Positions 35,401 through 48,293 of a stretch of DNA of 64,000 bases are shown here, one piece after another; the stretch's first letter is position 1; each line of letters begins with the position of its first letter. Under the pieces are notes generated by a model that was not told where the DNA came from, did no database searches, and saw nothing but the letters and a program-made list of their open reading frames with translations. Source of the DNA: Gymnothorax reevesii (Eukaryota > Chordata > Actinopteri > Anguilliformes > Muraenidae); contig CM056583.1 of NCBI GenBank assembly GCA_029721435.1, positions 85,947,620 to 86,011,619 on the forward strand, in the 5' to 3' direction. Position numbers and translations under genes: made by a program.

Positions 35401-36819
35401 CGAATCAGTCCTTCCTCTTTATGATACTTACTTATATGCAAAACTTGGAATTTCTAATTGAAATATTAATGAAGTTTTCGCGTTAACACGTAGTGCGGCG
35501 GCGGTCAGACCAAAAACATAATGCCTCCGGAACGCCATTTGGCTTTCGGGGATATAATTATGTGAAGACTTAGCAAATGCATGTTCTGTTTGGATATGCT
35601 GGGTTATTTTTAGAAATAATTTTTTGGATTCTATGAAGAATTTCGGGTTCAGATGTTTCACAATAATGGCACGTGACAAATATGCTTTCAGGGTCTGTTT
35701 TGAAAGTACAAATCTCCTACACAGGTGAAGCACAAGTCCAGTGCTCTTCACGGGGAAACGACCTCCCACTTGTTCAATCACAGACTAAGTTTTAAACTTA
35801 AGCAAGGGTCTAGTTTGTACTAATTTGATTAGTTGCTTTGATTGCTTATCAGCCCTGGGAACCACAGTCAGGTCTGGAGACATAATCACCTCATTTCTGA
35901 CCCTTCATTTCCCCAAATACCATCTGCTGTGGTCATTATTCAAAAAAGGCACTTTATCAATGTCTAACATCCAGAATATTAATTGCATCTCAGGCTGAAT
36001 TTTCCTTCGGGAGGAAAACACAGAAACAGGTGGAATATTTAGCATATTACAAAAACAAAAAGCAATATGCCTAATCCAATTAACATTCTTCTAAATACCA
36101 CCACAGATCACATATTCTTTCATCAATGCAAAATTATGTCAATTACCCGTTACTCATTAAATGCTTAAGATATATTGGCCTTGGGCTGACATGATGGATC
36201 CCAGCAGGGCTCTGATAAGGTCTCTGATGCAATAGTTTCAGGCGTACACAGGCCATCCTTGACATTTTTCCCCCGCTGATTGCTTCTGGGTAATGAGCAC
36301 CTTTATCAGCAAATGCAAACCATAATCGGCCTTGTCATCTCATCTAGTATAATTGGTGCATCCATGGAATATGTATTTTGAAAAGTATATTTTGAGCTTC
36401 GTCAACATCAGCAGCGTTATGGTTGAGGTGTTGACATCTCCCTCTGTCTGGAATGGGGTGATCTCAGCAGTGGCATCTCTGTAGCTGTGGGCTGTGATCA
36501 GCCCTTGGTGTGGACGGCCCTCCATGATGGCCTTTCCGCATTACTCATTTTCGTCCTCTCACCGCATGAAGTCTCAATGGGTGTTGGAGAAGCAGAGCTG
36601 GAGAAACTAGATGCGGGGGGGTTGTTGTTCTTCATTGTTGTTTTTAATCAGTAAATCACCTTGTGCTTCACTTCCTGTATTGTTACAAACACTTTTTGGA
36701 TCCGCGAGGTACAAAGGGAAGCAACACAACGGTGTTGGTAAAAATTTGCCGGTGTTTGTTTAATGTATTCGTAAATTGGCATCGGAACACAGAAATCAAT
36801 GACTATGCGAACAAAGTGG
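35401..36819. other. Non-coding stretch, possible conserved-element candidate
   Basis: 35850-36340 is free of recognisable repeats, low in CpG and contains TAATTG/ATTAAT-type homeodomain sites (for example ATTAATTGC near 35978, CCAATTAAC near 36076). This is only a weak hint of regulatory DNA. The minus-strand frame 35781-35428 has no domain. Confidence 0.35.
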
Positions 36820-36833
36820 CCAGCAGATGGCAG
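36820..36833 (+). promoter_or_regulatory. CTCF-like motif, exact core match
   Basis: CCAGCAGATGGCAG fits every position of the CTCF core pattern CCASYAGRKGGCRS. It lies in otherwise repeat-poor sequence. Occupancy cannot be judged from sequence alone. Confidence 0.5.
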
Positions 36834-38095
36834 CACAATATCTAAACATACAGCAAACTACAATACAAAAGAAAAACAAACAATTGGCGCAACGCAAATT
36901 CAACACAACCCACCTCCTACAAACGAGTACCACTATTCTGCAAAACAAAGCTTAACAACTAGACCAAAAATTATCCAAACAACACAAATCAGCATATTAT
37001 GGGAAGTGGCACACAGCAACAAGGCAGACTGTTAGATCACAGCCGTGTTGAGTAGACGGTGGCGTGGCCTTCAGTATGATCCCTGTATCCGCTGATTGAT
37101 GGGTGGAGGTGGCACGGCCGGCGATTGGTTGGAGAGGAGTCGTGTATAGAGGCAGGTCCCTGAGGCGGGAAGGGAACCATCGAATGACGTCATCTCCTTT
37201 CCCACACCATCAGGTCTTAAGGCCAGGAACCTCTGTTGAAGTAGATAGTAACTATAGAATTCCACAATCCCGTAACAGTATGCAAAGTGCCTTAAAAATA
37301 AAATTTTGATTTGATTTGATGATCATCAGTCATTTAGCATGATTAGACGCTGACGTGTTGAATTTCTGAGCAACGCTAGAATGAGATGTCATGCCACGCC
37401 TCCCAACGGTCCGCATCACAGGAATTCTGAAGAACCGGTCTGCTCCCGCAATTACCACTCATCAGCACCACCTGTCATCAATTCATCTATAATTATTGTC
37501 AATCGCATTAAAGTCCCGACTTCGCAGCATTACGGTGTGAAGTCTCGTAAGATTATGTCTTGTAAAGGCTTTTTTGCCATAGCATTTTTGCATATTGTAA
37601 TGTAAACCTCTTAATATCACTGACTTCATTAAATCAGCTCACTGTTGTTCTAATTGCGTTTCCTATTGGCTTCGTACTCGCCTTTTTTAACCTTTGAAGC
37701 TGCTCCATGAAGGTCAAGAAAGCTAAGATCTTCTTTGTGTTTGGATCCTTGCCTCATTTTTGCGATTTTTTCAGTACTCATACTGATGTGCACCATAACA
37801 TGAGTGCAGAGTTATTTTTTATCCCTGATAAAAAAATATCCTTTTCTTGATGTTTTTACATGTCCGTTAGACGCTTTAAGATTGGAATTTTTGTCAAAGC
37901 ACTAACGATAAACAGCAGAGAAAATGCTTCTCTCGTCATTGTCTAGTGAACTTGAGCTTACTGAAATCTTTGCCATAACATTGCTGGAATGTTAAATCAA
38001 TATTTAATCAACATTGCCACTACAAGGCTGTTGTTAGCCACGATGGCGTCTTTGGAAGGCTTTATTTTGCCTATACAACCTATTATCTAAATGAC
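36834..38095. other. Mostly unassigned; LINE-like tail near 37290
   Basis: At 37283-37320 AAGTGCCTTAAAAATAAAAT runs into a short TTGAT-type repeat, a tail style typical of some non-LTR retroelements and SINEs. The preceding 37020-37280 may be its body but shows no motif. The rest is unremarkable. Confidence 0.4.
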
Positions 38096-38420
38096 AGGGT
38101 CTGGCATGGTAGAGCGGTGGGTGGTCTTTTTGCCTCACAGCAAGGTTTTGGATTTGAATCATGGGTAATCATGGGTACAAATCCTTTCATGTGGAGTTTG
38201 TATGTTAGTGAGGGTTTCCTCACAGTTTCCTCACACAGCCTGAACACTTGCATGTTTGGATACTTGACTGCGTGAGTGAATGGTGTGTTTTCCCTGAAAT
38301 ATGACTGAATGGTGTGTGACCCTTGCAGTGGATTGGTCAGCTGTCTGGAGTGGGTTCCTGCTTCTTCCCCATGGTCTACAGGCCCTGGCTCTGGTCCTGT
38401 GGGCTGGAGTGACGTCCTGT
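38096..38420 (+). mobile_element. tRNA-headed SINE-like teleost repeat
   Basis: The head contains a GGTAGAGCGGTGG A-box-like phrase and GCCTCACAGCAAGGTTTTGG, followed by a B-box-like GATTTGAATCATGG. The body continues with ATGTGGAGTTTGTATGTTAG, GGGTTTCCTCACAG and a GTGAATGGTGTG phrase. This order is that of a very common teleost repeat, and fragments of it occur at 7478-7550 and 12995-13095. The tail is degraded. Confidence 0.65.
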
Positions 38421-41400
38421 ATGTCGGAATCTATTATGGCGTTTGGCATAGTTTCTGTCTCTGCGTTGACTACTCACTTTTATATTTCCAAGTTTCTAAG
38501 ATTACTGCAATTTAACAATTATTTTAATGGTACCACTTAACAAGAAGGCCAGATAACAACATCAATGCTGAATAATATGATAAAAAGGTTCATGATGCAT
38601 ATCTTAATGCTTGACTTTGTTTCGCACACCCTATACTTCGCTAATAGGCAAGTAATCATTCAGGGCTTCGGAAGTTCATTTATTTTGACTACTATTAATA
38701 AAAAATCTATTTTAATGCTTTAAAGTATTGGTCCATCATAATGTTTCAAACAAAATTGCTTGATGGCAATTCATACATCATATTATTGTAAAGGGTTACC
38801 CTTTGGATAATTTTATTAGCTATGAGGAATTAGCCTTTTGCTACATTAACTGAATATAAATTGAGGACACAAAGAGACATACTGCACAATGTGGCAGGAT
38901 AATGCTGCGGATATTGAGTACTTATACACCACATGCTGAGTAGTTGCCTAGAGAAAATCTGGTATGAAGTGAAGAAAGTAATTCCACAAATTGATTCGCC
39001 ATCAAAGCCCTCCTCTACACCTGCTGCAGAACCAGCATCCTAAACACATTTAGAGCGAAGGTCTGTTACCTGTTTGCTGATAAGCAATATCACATCACAG
39101 CTGCCACTGAGGCAATTACTGCCGCACATTAGACCGAAGCAATTGAAAGACGTAGAGAAAAGAGCATTAGCTTCATCACCTTATAATGAACCATTCTCCT
39201 CAGTGAAGGATTAAGCTGCTGTTGTCTCTAAGAATATATTACAGCCTCAATGTACTGCAAAGTAAGCCACATGGGCCAGATCCTATCCTCAGGTACATAA
39301 ATTCAGGAGGCCTACATGATGATCATTCAGTTGCGCATCTTGGTGAAGCCATTCAGGTCAGTGTGACATCACATTGCATGAGAAGTCCTCCAAAAATGTG
39401 TATGCTTAATTTATTTTGATTGGACATCAAAACATAACTAAGTCTTTATTTAATACCTTTTACATGTTTTACCGTTTTACTGAAAAATCTACTTTGGTTT
39501 TCCAAGGCATAGATTTTTCCCACATGAAAACCAGGAATCGATACTCCATGCTCTTTAATGTGCTAACAATCAGGCGTACCACTGACACTCCGTTTTCACG
39601 TGGCTATCTTCATAAACAAACATTTCACCGTCTCTGTTTTCAAAAATAATATCATGCAACATTTTCTGGCATTATTATGGCATACAAAATAAAGTAAAAA
39701 TTAAGAGGGTAAAGCAAGGACTTGGACTAGATGTGATTATTTGTGAACAGCTTTGTGGCCAGGACTCAATGAAATGAAATTACCAAACTGCTACCACATT
39801 TGCATTTAAGGATGGTTCATTTTTGACACAAAGCTTTCACCGTGCCAGCTGTTTTTACTGAAACACCCCATAATTCACCATTCAACCCATTCAGCTGTCT
39901 TTATTCGTCACCACAAAACTACCAAACTGGGTTTAGGAAATATGTGCATGATTTGGGGGCAACAAAATTGTAAATAGCGTTACCCCCATGTGTTTTCATT
40001 TCCAAAGGCTCAAAACTAGGGCCCTTAGTTGTTTCAGGTGTGGCGTTCCATCTTGAGCAAGAATTTTAGCCTGTGTTCTCACTCAGTGTGCAAGCAAGAA
40101 TCACCAATCATCTGTGTTGTCTTCCAATCCAAGCACACAGGATTTAAACCTAATTATAATATATTGCATAACTGACATTTTATTATGACTGCAAAGCAGA
40201 GTGACATGTGAAGTATTTTTATTGAATGCTTAGGGGTAATATATAATGAATGTATTAAAAAAGCCAGAAAAACCTATTTTCTCTGCCAGAGGAAATCTGT
40301 AAATCTGTTATCTTGAGCTGAGAAATGAATATACTTTTTTCTGACTTTACCCTGTTTGACTGTAACTCTGTACTCAGGTGTCTAATGACGACGTGCTCCT
40401 GGCATAACTGCTCATAATCACTGGGACATTAACAGCTTGATTAGCTGCGGAGGTGTTGACAGCAGACGCTGAAGTTGCCTGGAGTTTGGATTCTCATGTG
40501 ACAGCATGGTGTTGCTGTGATTGGAGGATGACGGCACCTTAAGGCAATGCTTAGAATGGGTCAGGCGATGAGTAGCAGGTTCCAAGAGGCCATTTGTCAT
40601 ACAGTATTTGAGAAATTAGACATTTTCCTCTGGCTTCTGTCCCCAGTTATGACATAGTGTCTGTCTAATCAGTTTTAAAACAATCTTAAAATTTCTCTTT
40701 CAGCACACAAGCAGCACCAGAAATCCTGTAAAGAGAAGGCTGTCAGGTATTACAAAAGGTACAGAGAAAGGTACAGAGCTGAAGAGCTAAACATTTTTTT
40801 GGGTAGAATGAGCATATATGCCCGCAGTGTGGGATCAGTATTATTTTCTGATGTGGCGGGCATATACCTGCAGTGCCAGTCAATAATGCAGCAAATAACT
40901 TATGATATATGCTGGGTGGTTGTGCGTTTGCATACAATTTATCACATAAATGAAATTCCTATTAGTGGCGGAAGGCTAGTGGAAGATGGCAGCATTTGGG
41001 TTGATATGACTACATGTTTCTGCAGACTTTACTGTTTCAATGTTCACTGGACAACAGCTGAGAAGAGCAGGGGAGAATAACACAGCCAAGAAATCTGAGT
41101 AATGATTAGAATCGCATTTATTTTTGTTGAGCCAGATTGAGAAAGCCAGCTTTGGAATTTGGCATGGACATTAGAGTACTGTGTGTCCTTTTTTAGCAGC
41201 AACATTGGATTTTTAATTGCTACACTGAGGCAGGATCCTGTAAAATTTCTTATTCCTTATTATTATTATATGAGGTTCAACATGTGTTATGTCATTCCAA
41301 ATTACCAAGTGAGGTGAGCTAACAGAAAAGACTATGAGCAAGTCACAAATATCAAATTAAATTATTCTCTTCAGTGTTTTGGAAAAGCGCATAATGGACA

Positions 41401-42189
41401 CTTCACCGTATACTAAATGAAAGAGCTTTTCTAAAGGAATTTTTTTCAGTTGATTTGCATAGTTATCACATTATGTCTTTATTTTTTTTCTCTCATTTTC
41501 AAACCTGCAGGAGGAATAGACCGACAACAAGAAACAAACAAAGTCCGAAGGTTACAGTGAAAAACAGTGAAAAAAGATGGCACTGAAATTTTGACAGTGA
41601 ATAAAAAACTGAAGGCAATACTGAGGATGTTGAATCCAACCAGTTGCCAAGTTTTCGACAGTGTGGACGTACAGGGGTTTTTTCCCCCATAACTGCTGGA
41701 GAAACATTTTACTTTCCTCAAAATGATGTGCTGCACACTGCCAAAACGGAATCTACATTTTGGTTTTAGGCAGAATCTGCTATTTGTGCACATGTACAGC
41801 GGCCCACACAAAAATAAGTAATTCTATTTTTTTTGGATTTCACGTTCTCGAGTTTAAGAGCAGCCAGTGTAAATATTTTTCTAGTTAGTTGTTCATAAGC
41901 GTAGCTGTGTCAGATTGGTAAAGTTTTGCTCTGTGAATTCTGTTTGCGCATCAAATGAGGTGTCTCAGAATAATGTGAGCACATTTTATCCTCAAATTTC
42001 CCTCAAGGTCCTCAGTTTTTTTGCATCAAAGTTATTCTCTCTGCCGCTTGTCAGTCATGATAAAAAATGTATGAAAATGTGGGCACGCCACTGCTGAATC
42101 TCCTCAAAACCCTCTCCAATTAACTCAGGGGCTGGGCACTTCAATAGGCTGGAACCTTTTTATGTGTTTTCCTGAATCAGTTTTACCAT
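38421..42189. other. Long non-coding stretch, nothing recognised
   Basis: No domain-bearing frame, RNA gene, array or paired inverted repeat seen. Frames such as 40799-41080 (+) and 41811-41479 (-) translate to sequence without recognisable features. This is the longest repeat-poor interval of the window. Confidence 0.5.
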
Positions 42190-42191
42190 AA

Positions 42192-42420
42192 CAATCCCAT
42201 TTCCAAAAAAGTTGGGATGCTGTGTAAGCTGTAAATTAAAACGGAATTTGCAATGATTGGCAAATCTCTTAAACGGACATTTTATTCACAATAGAACAGA
42301 GGCAACATTTCAGATGTTGAAAGTGAGACATTTTACCATTCCATGAAAAATAGCTCATTTTAATTTGATGGCAGCAACACATCTGAAAAAAGTTGGGAGA
42401 AGGGCAACAAAAGTAAGTGG
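42192..42420 (+). mobile_element. Tc1-like family B, 5' end fragment
   Basis: Begins after a TA (42189-42190) with CAATCCCATTTCCAAAAAAG then TTGGGA, the inverted counterpart of the right end at 26072-26096. The family's 5' untranslated region follows (AAGTGAGACATTTTACCATT, ATGGCAGCAACACATCTG). Homology stops abruptly near 42420, before the transposase start, and the other end is absent. Confidence 0.85.
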
Positions 42421-43837
42421 TACTGAGACTGGAGCCAAAATATTTTCTTTACAGGGCTCGGTGTTCTTAATATGCCACAGTTGTTGTTCCGGGCTGCTGA
42501 TGTCAGGACCGCGCGTGGCAGATCGATGACTATGCCCCCATGGTCTAATGTCTCTGCACTTTTGAATAATTGACGGCACTTGTCTCTAGGCTTATTTAAG
42601 CTCCCAGTTCTTTCAGTTGGAGGCCAGGTGTTATCTGTGGGGCATCTTCTAGAGAGTTTCAAACTTGTCCCGGTCCTGTTTACTCTTGCGTCTAGTGACA
42701 TTCCTGTGTTCCTAGCTCCAGCAATTCCTTTTCGGCCTATATTCAACGTATTATAATATTAGCAGCGCCGCATGTTTGTGATAGCAGTAATTCCTTTGTA
42801 GGTATTTTTTGTATTTTGTCTTTTCAGTTAAAATTGTTTAAAATGCATTTCTGTTTTAGTGATTTGATCTTGTATTGTGTCCCGCATTGTCTTTGATTTA
42901 TGAGCACTGTCAGGCTAAAAGTGATTTCCTGGTTTTTTGTATCTTTACAATGGCTTAGAATTGTGTATGGACTGTACGCACATGTCCATACCAATCTCAA
43001 ACGATGGCTGAAATGTCCACACCCATATTAAGGTTGAAGGAAAAAAAAAAGCACCTCATGCGGCACACAAAGAGTTAAATCCTTTCCCACTTCGGCACCG
43101 CCTCCCAAATACGTCTATGAACCCAGTCTGTTTTTTGATTGGCTTAGCTCCCTGTAGGCTGTTTCGCTTGCAGGTTTCGTCAGTGTTGACGGTGCACTCT
43201 CCAAATTTGCTAGCTACCTTAGTTTTACCGGAAAATAATGCCAATGAATGTTAATTAAACATGTTTCTGTCACATGTTGGTTTGTAGTCTGTTTGCTAGC
43301 AGTAGTAAATATAAACCTGGTGGATATGCCAAATTATGAGGTGAATTTCAGTGGAGAAATCCTGTGAAGGTGCCATTCTTAATGAATTATTTTAAATGCA
43401 GGAACCACAGCCGCAAGCTAGAGAAACAGAGCAAGCTGTTGGGGATACAGGTGTATCAGGGCTTCAGGTGAGGTCATAATTATGACTTGTTCTGTGGAAT
43501 TATAGGGAAAGTTAGTCTCATGATGTTCAGAAAATATAACCTTTGAAAGACAAAATGTCCCAACTAACTTTGGCTCTGTGGGGGAAATGAAAGAAACACT
43601 TAATCGTAAATCTAACATGATCCAGTCCAATTAACGCTCGGTTTGCGCCTCGTCCAATTCATAGTCGGTGGTCCATTTTGAAGTGTTTATCGTGGCTGCA
43701 ATCGCGTTACCGCATATTAAGACGCTAAATAGAGAGGATTGCGAGCTGGCATGCTAATGTAGTTATATATCCACTCACTTGGTATCAATGTCCATATTCC
43801 TATATCTGAGCGGGTTTCATGAGTGCGTTGAGATGGT
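42421..43837. other. Non-coding stretch, possibly upstream part of a LINE
   Basis: 43060-43240 is CpG-richer with an inverted CCAAT box (GATTGGC near 43137). It could be the 5' region of the LINE that follows or an unrelated promoter remnant. No coding motif. Confidence 0.35.
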
Positions 43838-45796
43838 TTGCAGCTGTCAGTTAAGGTTGTGGCAAGTTTATGTATGTGGCATCTTTGTATGAAAACTATG
43901 CGGCAGGGTTTTAGCCCACATAGTACGGTCTTGTTTGATTTTCTTGTTTGTAATAATCTTAAATGTGTTGATTTTGCTTACAAGCAACCTTGTAAGTTCA
44001 CCTATTTTTGCCTGACCAGACAAGTGTATTCGTGGATTGATCATGTGGTCATCTTTGATCATAACCTAGATTCTTTCAGCTCGTATACTATTGTTGATCT
44101 GGAACAAGGTAATTGTGGTGACCACCTGCCTGCTCATTTCACCTTGAGGCTGGAACTATCAATGTGTGAAATCACAACAACCCCTACTGACCTGACGGGT
44201 TTTGCTGGTGTTTGTAAACAATCTAGGTTGAATTGGAACAATGTGAACTTGCGTCAGAATACTGTGAGTCACTGAAGGCTAACCTGAGTAACTTGCCTTA
44301 TATATAGGGCGACTCAGTGTCCAGCAGAGATGGCGCAGAGTTTCTTATTGAACAACAGCTGTTACTTTTAACTTATTGTATTCTGGACACTACTTGTGAT
44401 ATTAATAGGGAGTTTCATCGAGGTTTTGTTCCAAAGCCTTATTGGTGTCCTTTATTATCCAATCTGAGGGACAAAAAGCAATTTTGGTGGTCGCTCTAGG
44501 TCTCAAATGATGGACCTCACATTGTTGTAGTTTACGAGTGCTATAACATGTAAAAAAGGTGGTTAGACAGGTCTACAGGAGGAGTGCCCAAAGGGTAATT
44601 GATGGTGATGTGAATAAGTTAAATAGACTGAAATACGTACCACAGCGTTTTGGAATCTGCTTAATATAAAGAGTAAACCTAAGGCTGAGATTCCACATCA
44701 AGTGGATGAGTTTAGGGATTATTTCTCTAACATCATGTGTGATGGGGCTGAAGTAACTAGTGAGCAACAGGCTGTAAGTGATCAGGTGAAGGAATGGTTT
44801 AAAGTTGAGATGCAGTGTACCCCTGAAGTTGAGGTCTTGTCATCGGAAGTAGGTGACCTAATTAGGAAATTGAAGAAAAGCTGTAGCCCTGGTATTGATT
44901 GTATTTTAGGAGTGCATCTGCTGTTTGGGCCTTCTGAGGCAGTACCCCTCAACATTCTCAACTGGTGTCATTGTACTGGTCTTAAAGAAGGCCTCTCTTA
45001 ATCCCTGGCAGACATGCAATTATCATCCTATTACACTAAGCTCTACTTTGTTAAAGTTGCTTGAGCAGCATATGATGCCCATGGTGATTGTTACTAGGTC
45101 GCTGCGTCGCAGTTCGCATTTTGTCAACGTATGGGTACAGCCCAGGCCTGTTCTTTTTTGAACAACCTTCTTTTGTGTTGTACAGAAAAGGCCTCTCCAG
45201 TTTATGAATGTGCACTTGACGCTGATAAGTGCTTCGATAAAGTGTGGCATGATGGCCTCTTCTTTAAATTAAAGGAATAGCCTCTCCCACACTGGTTATT
45301 TCTGTTGAAGTTATACAGGTTTTCCAGTTGTTGTTCGTGTTGGGGATAAATATAGCTCCCCCTTTTCCATCACTAGAGGGATACGTCAGGGGAGTGCTTT
45401 GTCTCCTATTTTATTTAATTTATGCATCAATGACCTGTTACAGTGTCTGTCAGAATGTGATGCTGGGATTTGTATGGGTAAGGACAGGTTCAATTCTGCT
45501 GCCTCTGCTGACGATTTTACTGTGTTTGCCTTAACTGTCCCTGGACTACAGCGTCTTATTGATATGTGTTATGATTATTCACGCCAATGGTGCTTAATAG
45601 TTTGCTCATGAATGAGCCGGTTTGGCATTTAAGAAATGATGGACTGAAGGGGTTGGATTCTCCTGATGTCCTGGGGATGACGTTTTGCCGCACAGGAAAA
45701 GCGAGTGTCCATGTAGAAAACAATGTAAGTGCCGGGCGTAAAGCTGCCTATGAGTTTGGAGGTTTACTGATTATTAGAGTAGTAAACTTGGAATAG
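43838..45796 (+). pseudogene. Decayed endonuclease/RT LINE, clade uncertain
   Basis: This is a non-LTR retrotransposon ORF2 remnant, broken by stops and frameshifts. The first open block (to 44275) carries the C-terminal half of an AP-type endonuclease: FTYFC, YSWIDHVV and the catalytic-type GDHLPAHFTL (44119-44150). A linker with KPYWCPLLSNLRDKKQFWW follows (about 44430-44490). RT motifs follow in changing frames: CSPGIDCILG (about 44884), DADKCFDKVWHDGL (about 45220), RQGSALSPILFNLCINDL (about 45388-45440) and SADDFTVFA (ADD at 45507-45515; the usual Tyr or Phe is Ser). The RT motifs resemble those of I/Nimb/Jockey-type LINEs, but clade assignment needs a tree. Clearly different from the L2/Rex1-like LINE at 8057. 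Confidence 0.8.
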
Positions 45797-46423
45797 CTTT
45801 CATGTCTCTGGTCCCTGGTGACTCCCTGAACTGCAGGATCCATCTTGCCTCCCACTTTCACCAGTTTCATCCTTCACGGTGTCCCAGCCCATGATACGTC
45901 ATGATAATATGAAACCAGATTTGGGCTCGTCCTCAGAGTGGACCTCTGGCAGCGCTCCCTCACTCTTGCTTTATTGATGATTCTTCCCTCAATACCAGGG
46001 TTCTCAAGCTGCCAAAAACACGAGCCTTCTGATCTCCCTGCATGTCAGGATTGATCTCTGAGCTGCAGAGGTCAGGACTCGGGGAGGGTTTTAATAATGC
46101 AGTTAACAGGGAATCCACAAAGTAAAAACAAATGAAAAGACTACATGCCTTGAAAATTATTACATGCTTGGTCTGTGCTCATTCAACACAATTATTCTCA
46201 TGTGTGCTACCTGTCAAAAGTTTTTGTTCATGTATTAATGGAAATATAAGCAGTTTTAACTTATGAAAATAACTCCAATGGCGCAAGGTCAGGTGTGAAT
46301 TCTGAGAGGTCAAGAAAGTTTCAAGGAATTGTTTACATTTTTATAGCTTACCAATGATGCTGTATTTTGTTGTTTAAAATATGTCCAATGGGTCTTTAAA
46401 ATAATGTAAAGAATTCAGTTACC
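45797..46423. other. Non-coding stretch, nothing recognised
   Basis: May include the LINE's 3' end, but no tail or signal is visible. No other features. Confidence 0.45.
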
Positions 46424-46454
46424 AAAAAAAAAAAAAAACACACACACACACACA
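46424..46454. repeat. Poly(A) plus (CA)n microsatellite
   Basis: Fifteen A residues are followed by about eight CA dinucleotides. Confidence 0.95.
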
Positions 46455-46514
46455 TCCAGGTCTAGTGAGACCTCTTCTCTCACACTCTCTGTGCTGGCCT
46501 GAAACACAAGCTCA

Positions 46515-46565
46515 TATGAGTGGGCGGGGAGGCTATGCTAATGAGGCGCTGCTCTGATTGGCTGC
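46515..46565 (+). promoter_or_regulatory. Promoter-like cluster: GC box, octamer, CCAAT
   Basis: A GC box (GGGCGGGG, 46522-46529), an octamer-type ATGCTAAT (46535-46542) and an inverted CCAAT box (ATTGG, 46557-46561) lie within 45 bp. They end about 60 bp before the ATG at 46619. The spacing is normal for a TATA-less vertebrate promoter. No transcription evidence is available. Confidence 0.4.
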
Positions 46566-46618
46566 CAGGCCGCTTTGATTCCAGGCAGGGTGCAGACCCG
46601 AAAAACCTGGAAACCAAG

Positions 46619-46756
46619 ATGGCAGGTATTTCAGGATAGCTCTCCGTGGCATATTTTACTGGAAGACCATACTTGTACAATCCTGAATCCGACCCCGAAC
46701 AAGAGGAGGAAGAAATTTCAGTATTGCAGCATCGTTTACAGCAAGGTGTCAATGAA
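46619..46756 (+). pseudogene. Exon-like frame, NEW-ending, with early TAG
   Basis: From ATG 46619 the frame reads six codons, meets TAG (46637-46639), then continues open as LSVAYFTGRPYLYNPESDPE, an acidic EEEE run and LQQGVNEW. The order PYLY-P-E, acidic stretch, NEW resembles the N-terminus of multicopy fish proteins related to the P2X7 C-terminal domain, where a cysteine motif follows. That is a tentative recognition. A possible donor (CAA|GTTAAA) follows NEW directly. The stop suggests a disabled copy or a mis-assigned start. Confidence 0.35.
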
Positions 46757-46784
46757 TGGCAAGTTAAAATTTTAGTGTTTTACT

Positions 46785-48293
46785 TATACTGGCTCACCTT
46801 GCATGTACGTGATTATCGTTGTACTGTTATATAGTCACGTTATATACCCACTTAGTTATCTGGAGGAAATTTTGCTAAAAGCTCCTGTTAACCATTTCTA
46901 CAAAAAAGACACACAAGTCTGACACTAAGCTACTAAATGAGTTCATTGCAAAAACACACAAACTGTGTAAGCGTTGTTTATGCGGAGCTAGCGAATCGGT
47001 AATTTTTAACAGAAATCTGCATCTGACCACTTCGTTTTCGGCTTTTTACAAGCCAGAACATGTGGTTGAAATTCTGCCACGGCAATGCAGAGAAATTGTT
47101 TGTTATACCAGACACGTTATAGTGCGTTTTGTGATTGCTTTCACCACGTAGGATCCGAGAGCTAGCCCATACCACAGCAAAGCACTCAGCTGACCCCGGT
47201 CATGGATGAGTAAAACAATTGTTTCACAGTAGCAGTAAACAAACCCAAATACATACCCCTTGCTCTGAAAAACCTACGTCTGGTCTAACTGCAGCCTTTT
47301 CAGCCTGACTTTGCAGACACATACGACACCTCTCCAGGTAGCTTCAACTGTAGAGGCTACAATCAGGCAACGTAATGATGAAACTGCCACATTAATGCTA
47401 ACCAAAGTAACACAAGCATATCACTCAGAATTACTGCATATAAGTTAACGAGGAGCATTTTAGAAGGAGCGGGGCACGTGAACTATCAGGCAGTAGCTAG
47501 TAACCAAGTGTTCATAACAACGACAGAGACAAACATTACCCAGTCAGGTTTTACAGACAGTAAGTTCCGTTACCGTGAACAGTTGTACCAAGCATCCCAA
47601 TTACAAACAAGTATAAAAAGTTAGCTTCAAATGAGGTTTATGTTCACGCACCTTCTGTTGAATGTCCCCTAATATTACTCTTGCACATATAGAGGACACA
47701 AACATTAGCAACAGTAAATTAGCTATGTTAGCCGCAGTGCTACAGCTACATTCAGGAAATCACGTTCTCGAATTTCGGTGAAACTCCTGTATCTTATGTA
47801 TAAAAACTTAACAGAGGTTGAGTATGGACATCCAACATTATCACATTACCTGTTAGTTTTATGCTGATACTTCTTTTAATACAATCAAAATTTATCTGCT
47901 CTAATTGGTAAAATAAACACTCTGGCTAATTCTTTCTGTTTTCCAAGATGGGAGGAAAATTGAGCCAATTTAAGATAAATTAAAGAAAAGCAACTGTTGT
48001 GTAAGATCTGGAATGGGGGTTGGGGCTCTGGAAAACACTGATGAGTCGGGGAGCCTGGAGGCTAGGAGTGGCAAATGGCTGATAGCTCAGGAACTAGACC
48101 TCAGGAACTCAAGGAGCCATGCAAGATAACAATAAAACTGTGTGGACTTCCTCCATTATGAGTGGGCCCAGGATGCCCGCTTAGCCTGCAACTGAAAGGT
48201 GTCCTGTTTAGTCTTGTTATTCTTAGGGGAATCCAAGGAGTTGAATGGAGTATGTTTCATTACCATTGAAATTATGGTTCATTCGCTTTTGGA
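46785..48293. other. Non-coding stretch, function unknown
   Basis: If the preceding exon-like frame is real, part of this could be intron. No splice-acceptor-plus-exon pair is recognised. An AATAAA lies at 48131. The 47995-48300 part may be the upstream (U3-like) region of the unit that follows. Confidence 0.35.

Noticed and set aside
35850..36340. Homeodomain-site-rich segment as an enhancer
   Set aside because: TAAT-type words are expected in AT-rich DNA. Without conservation data there is not enough to call an enhancer.
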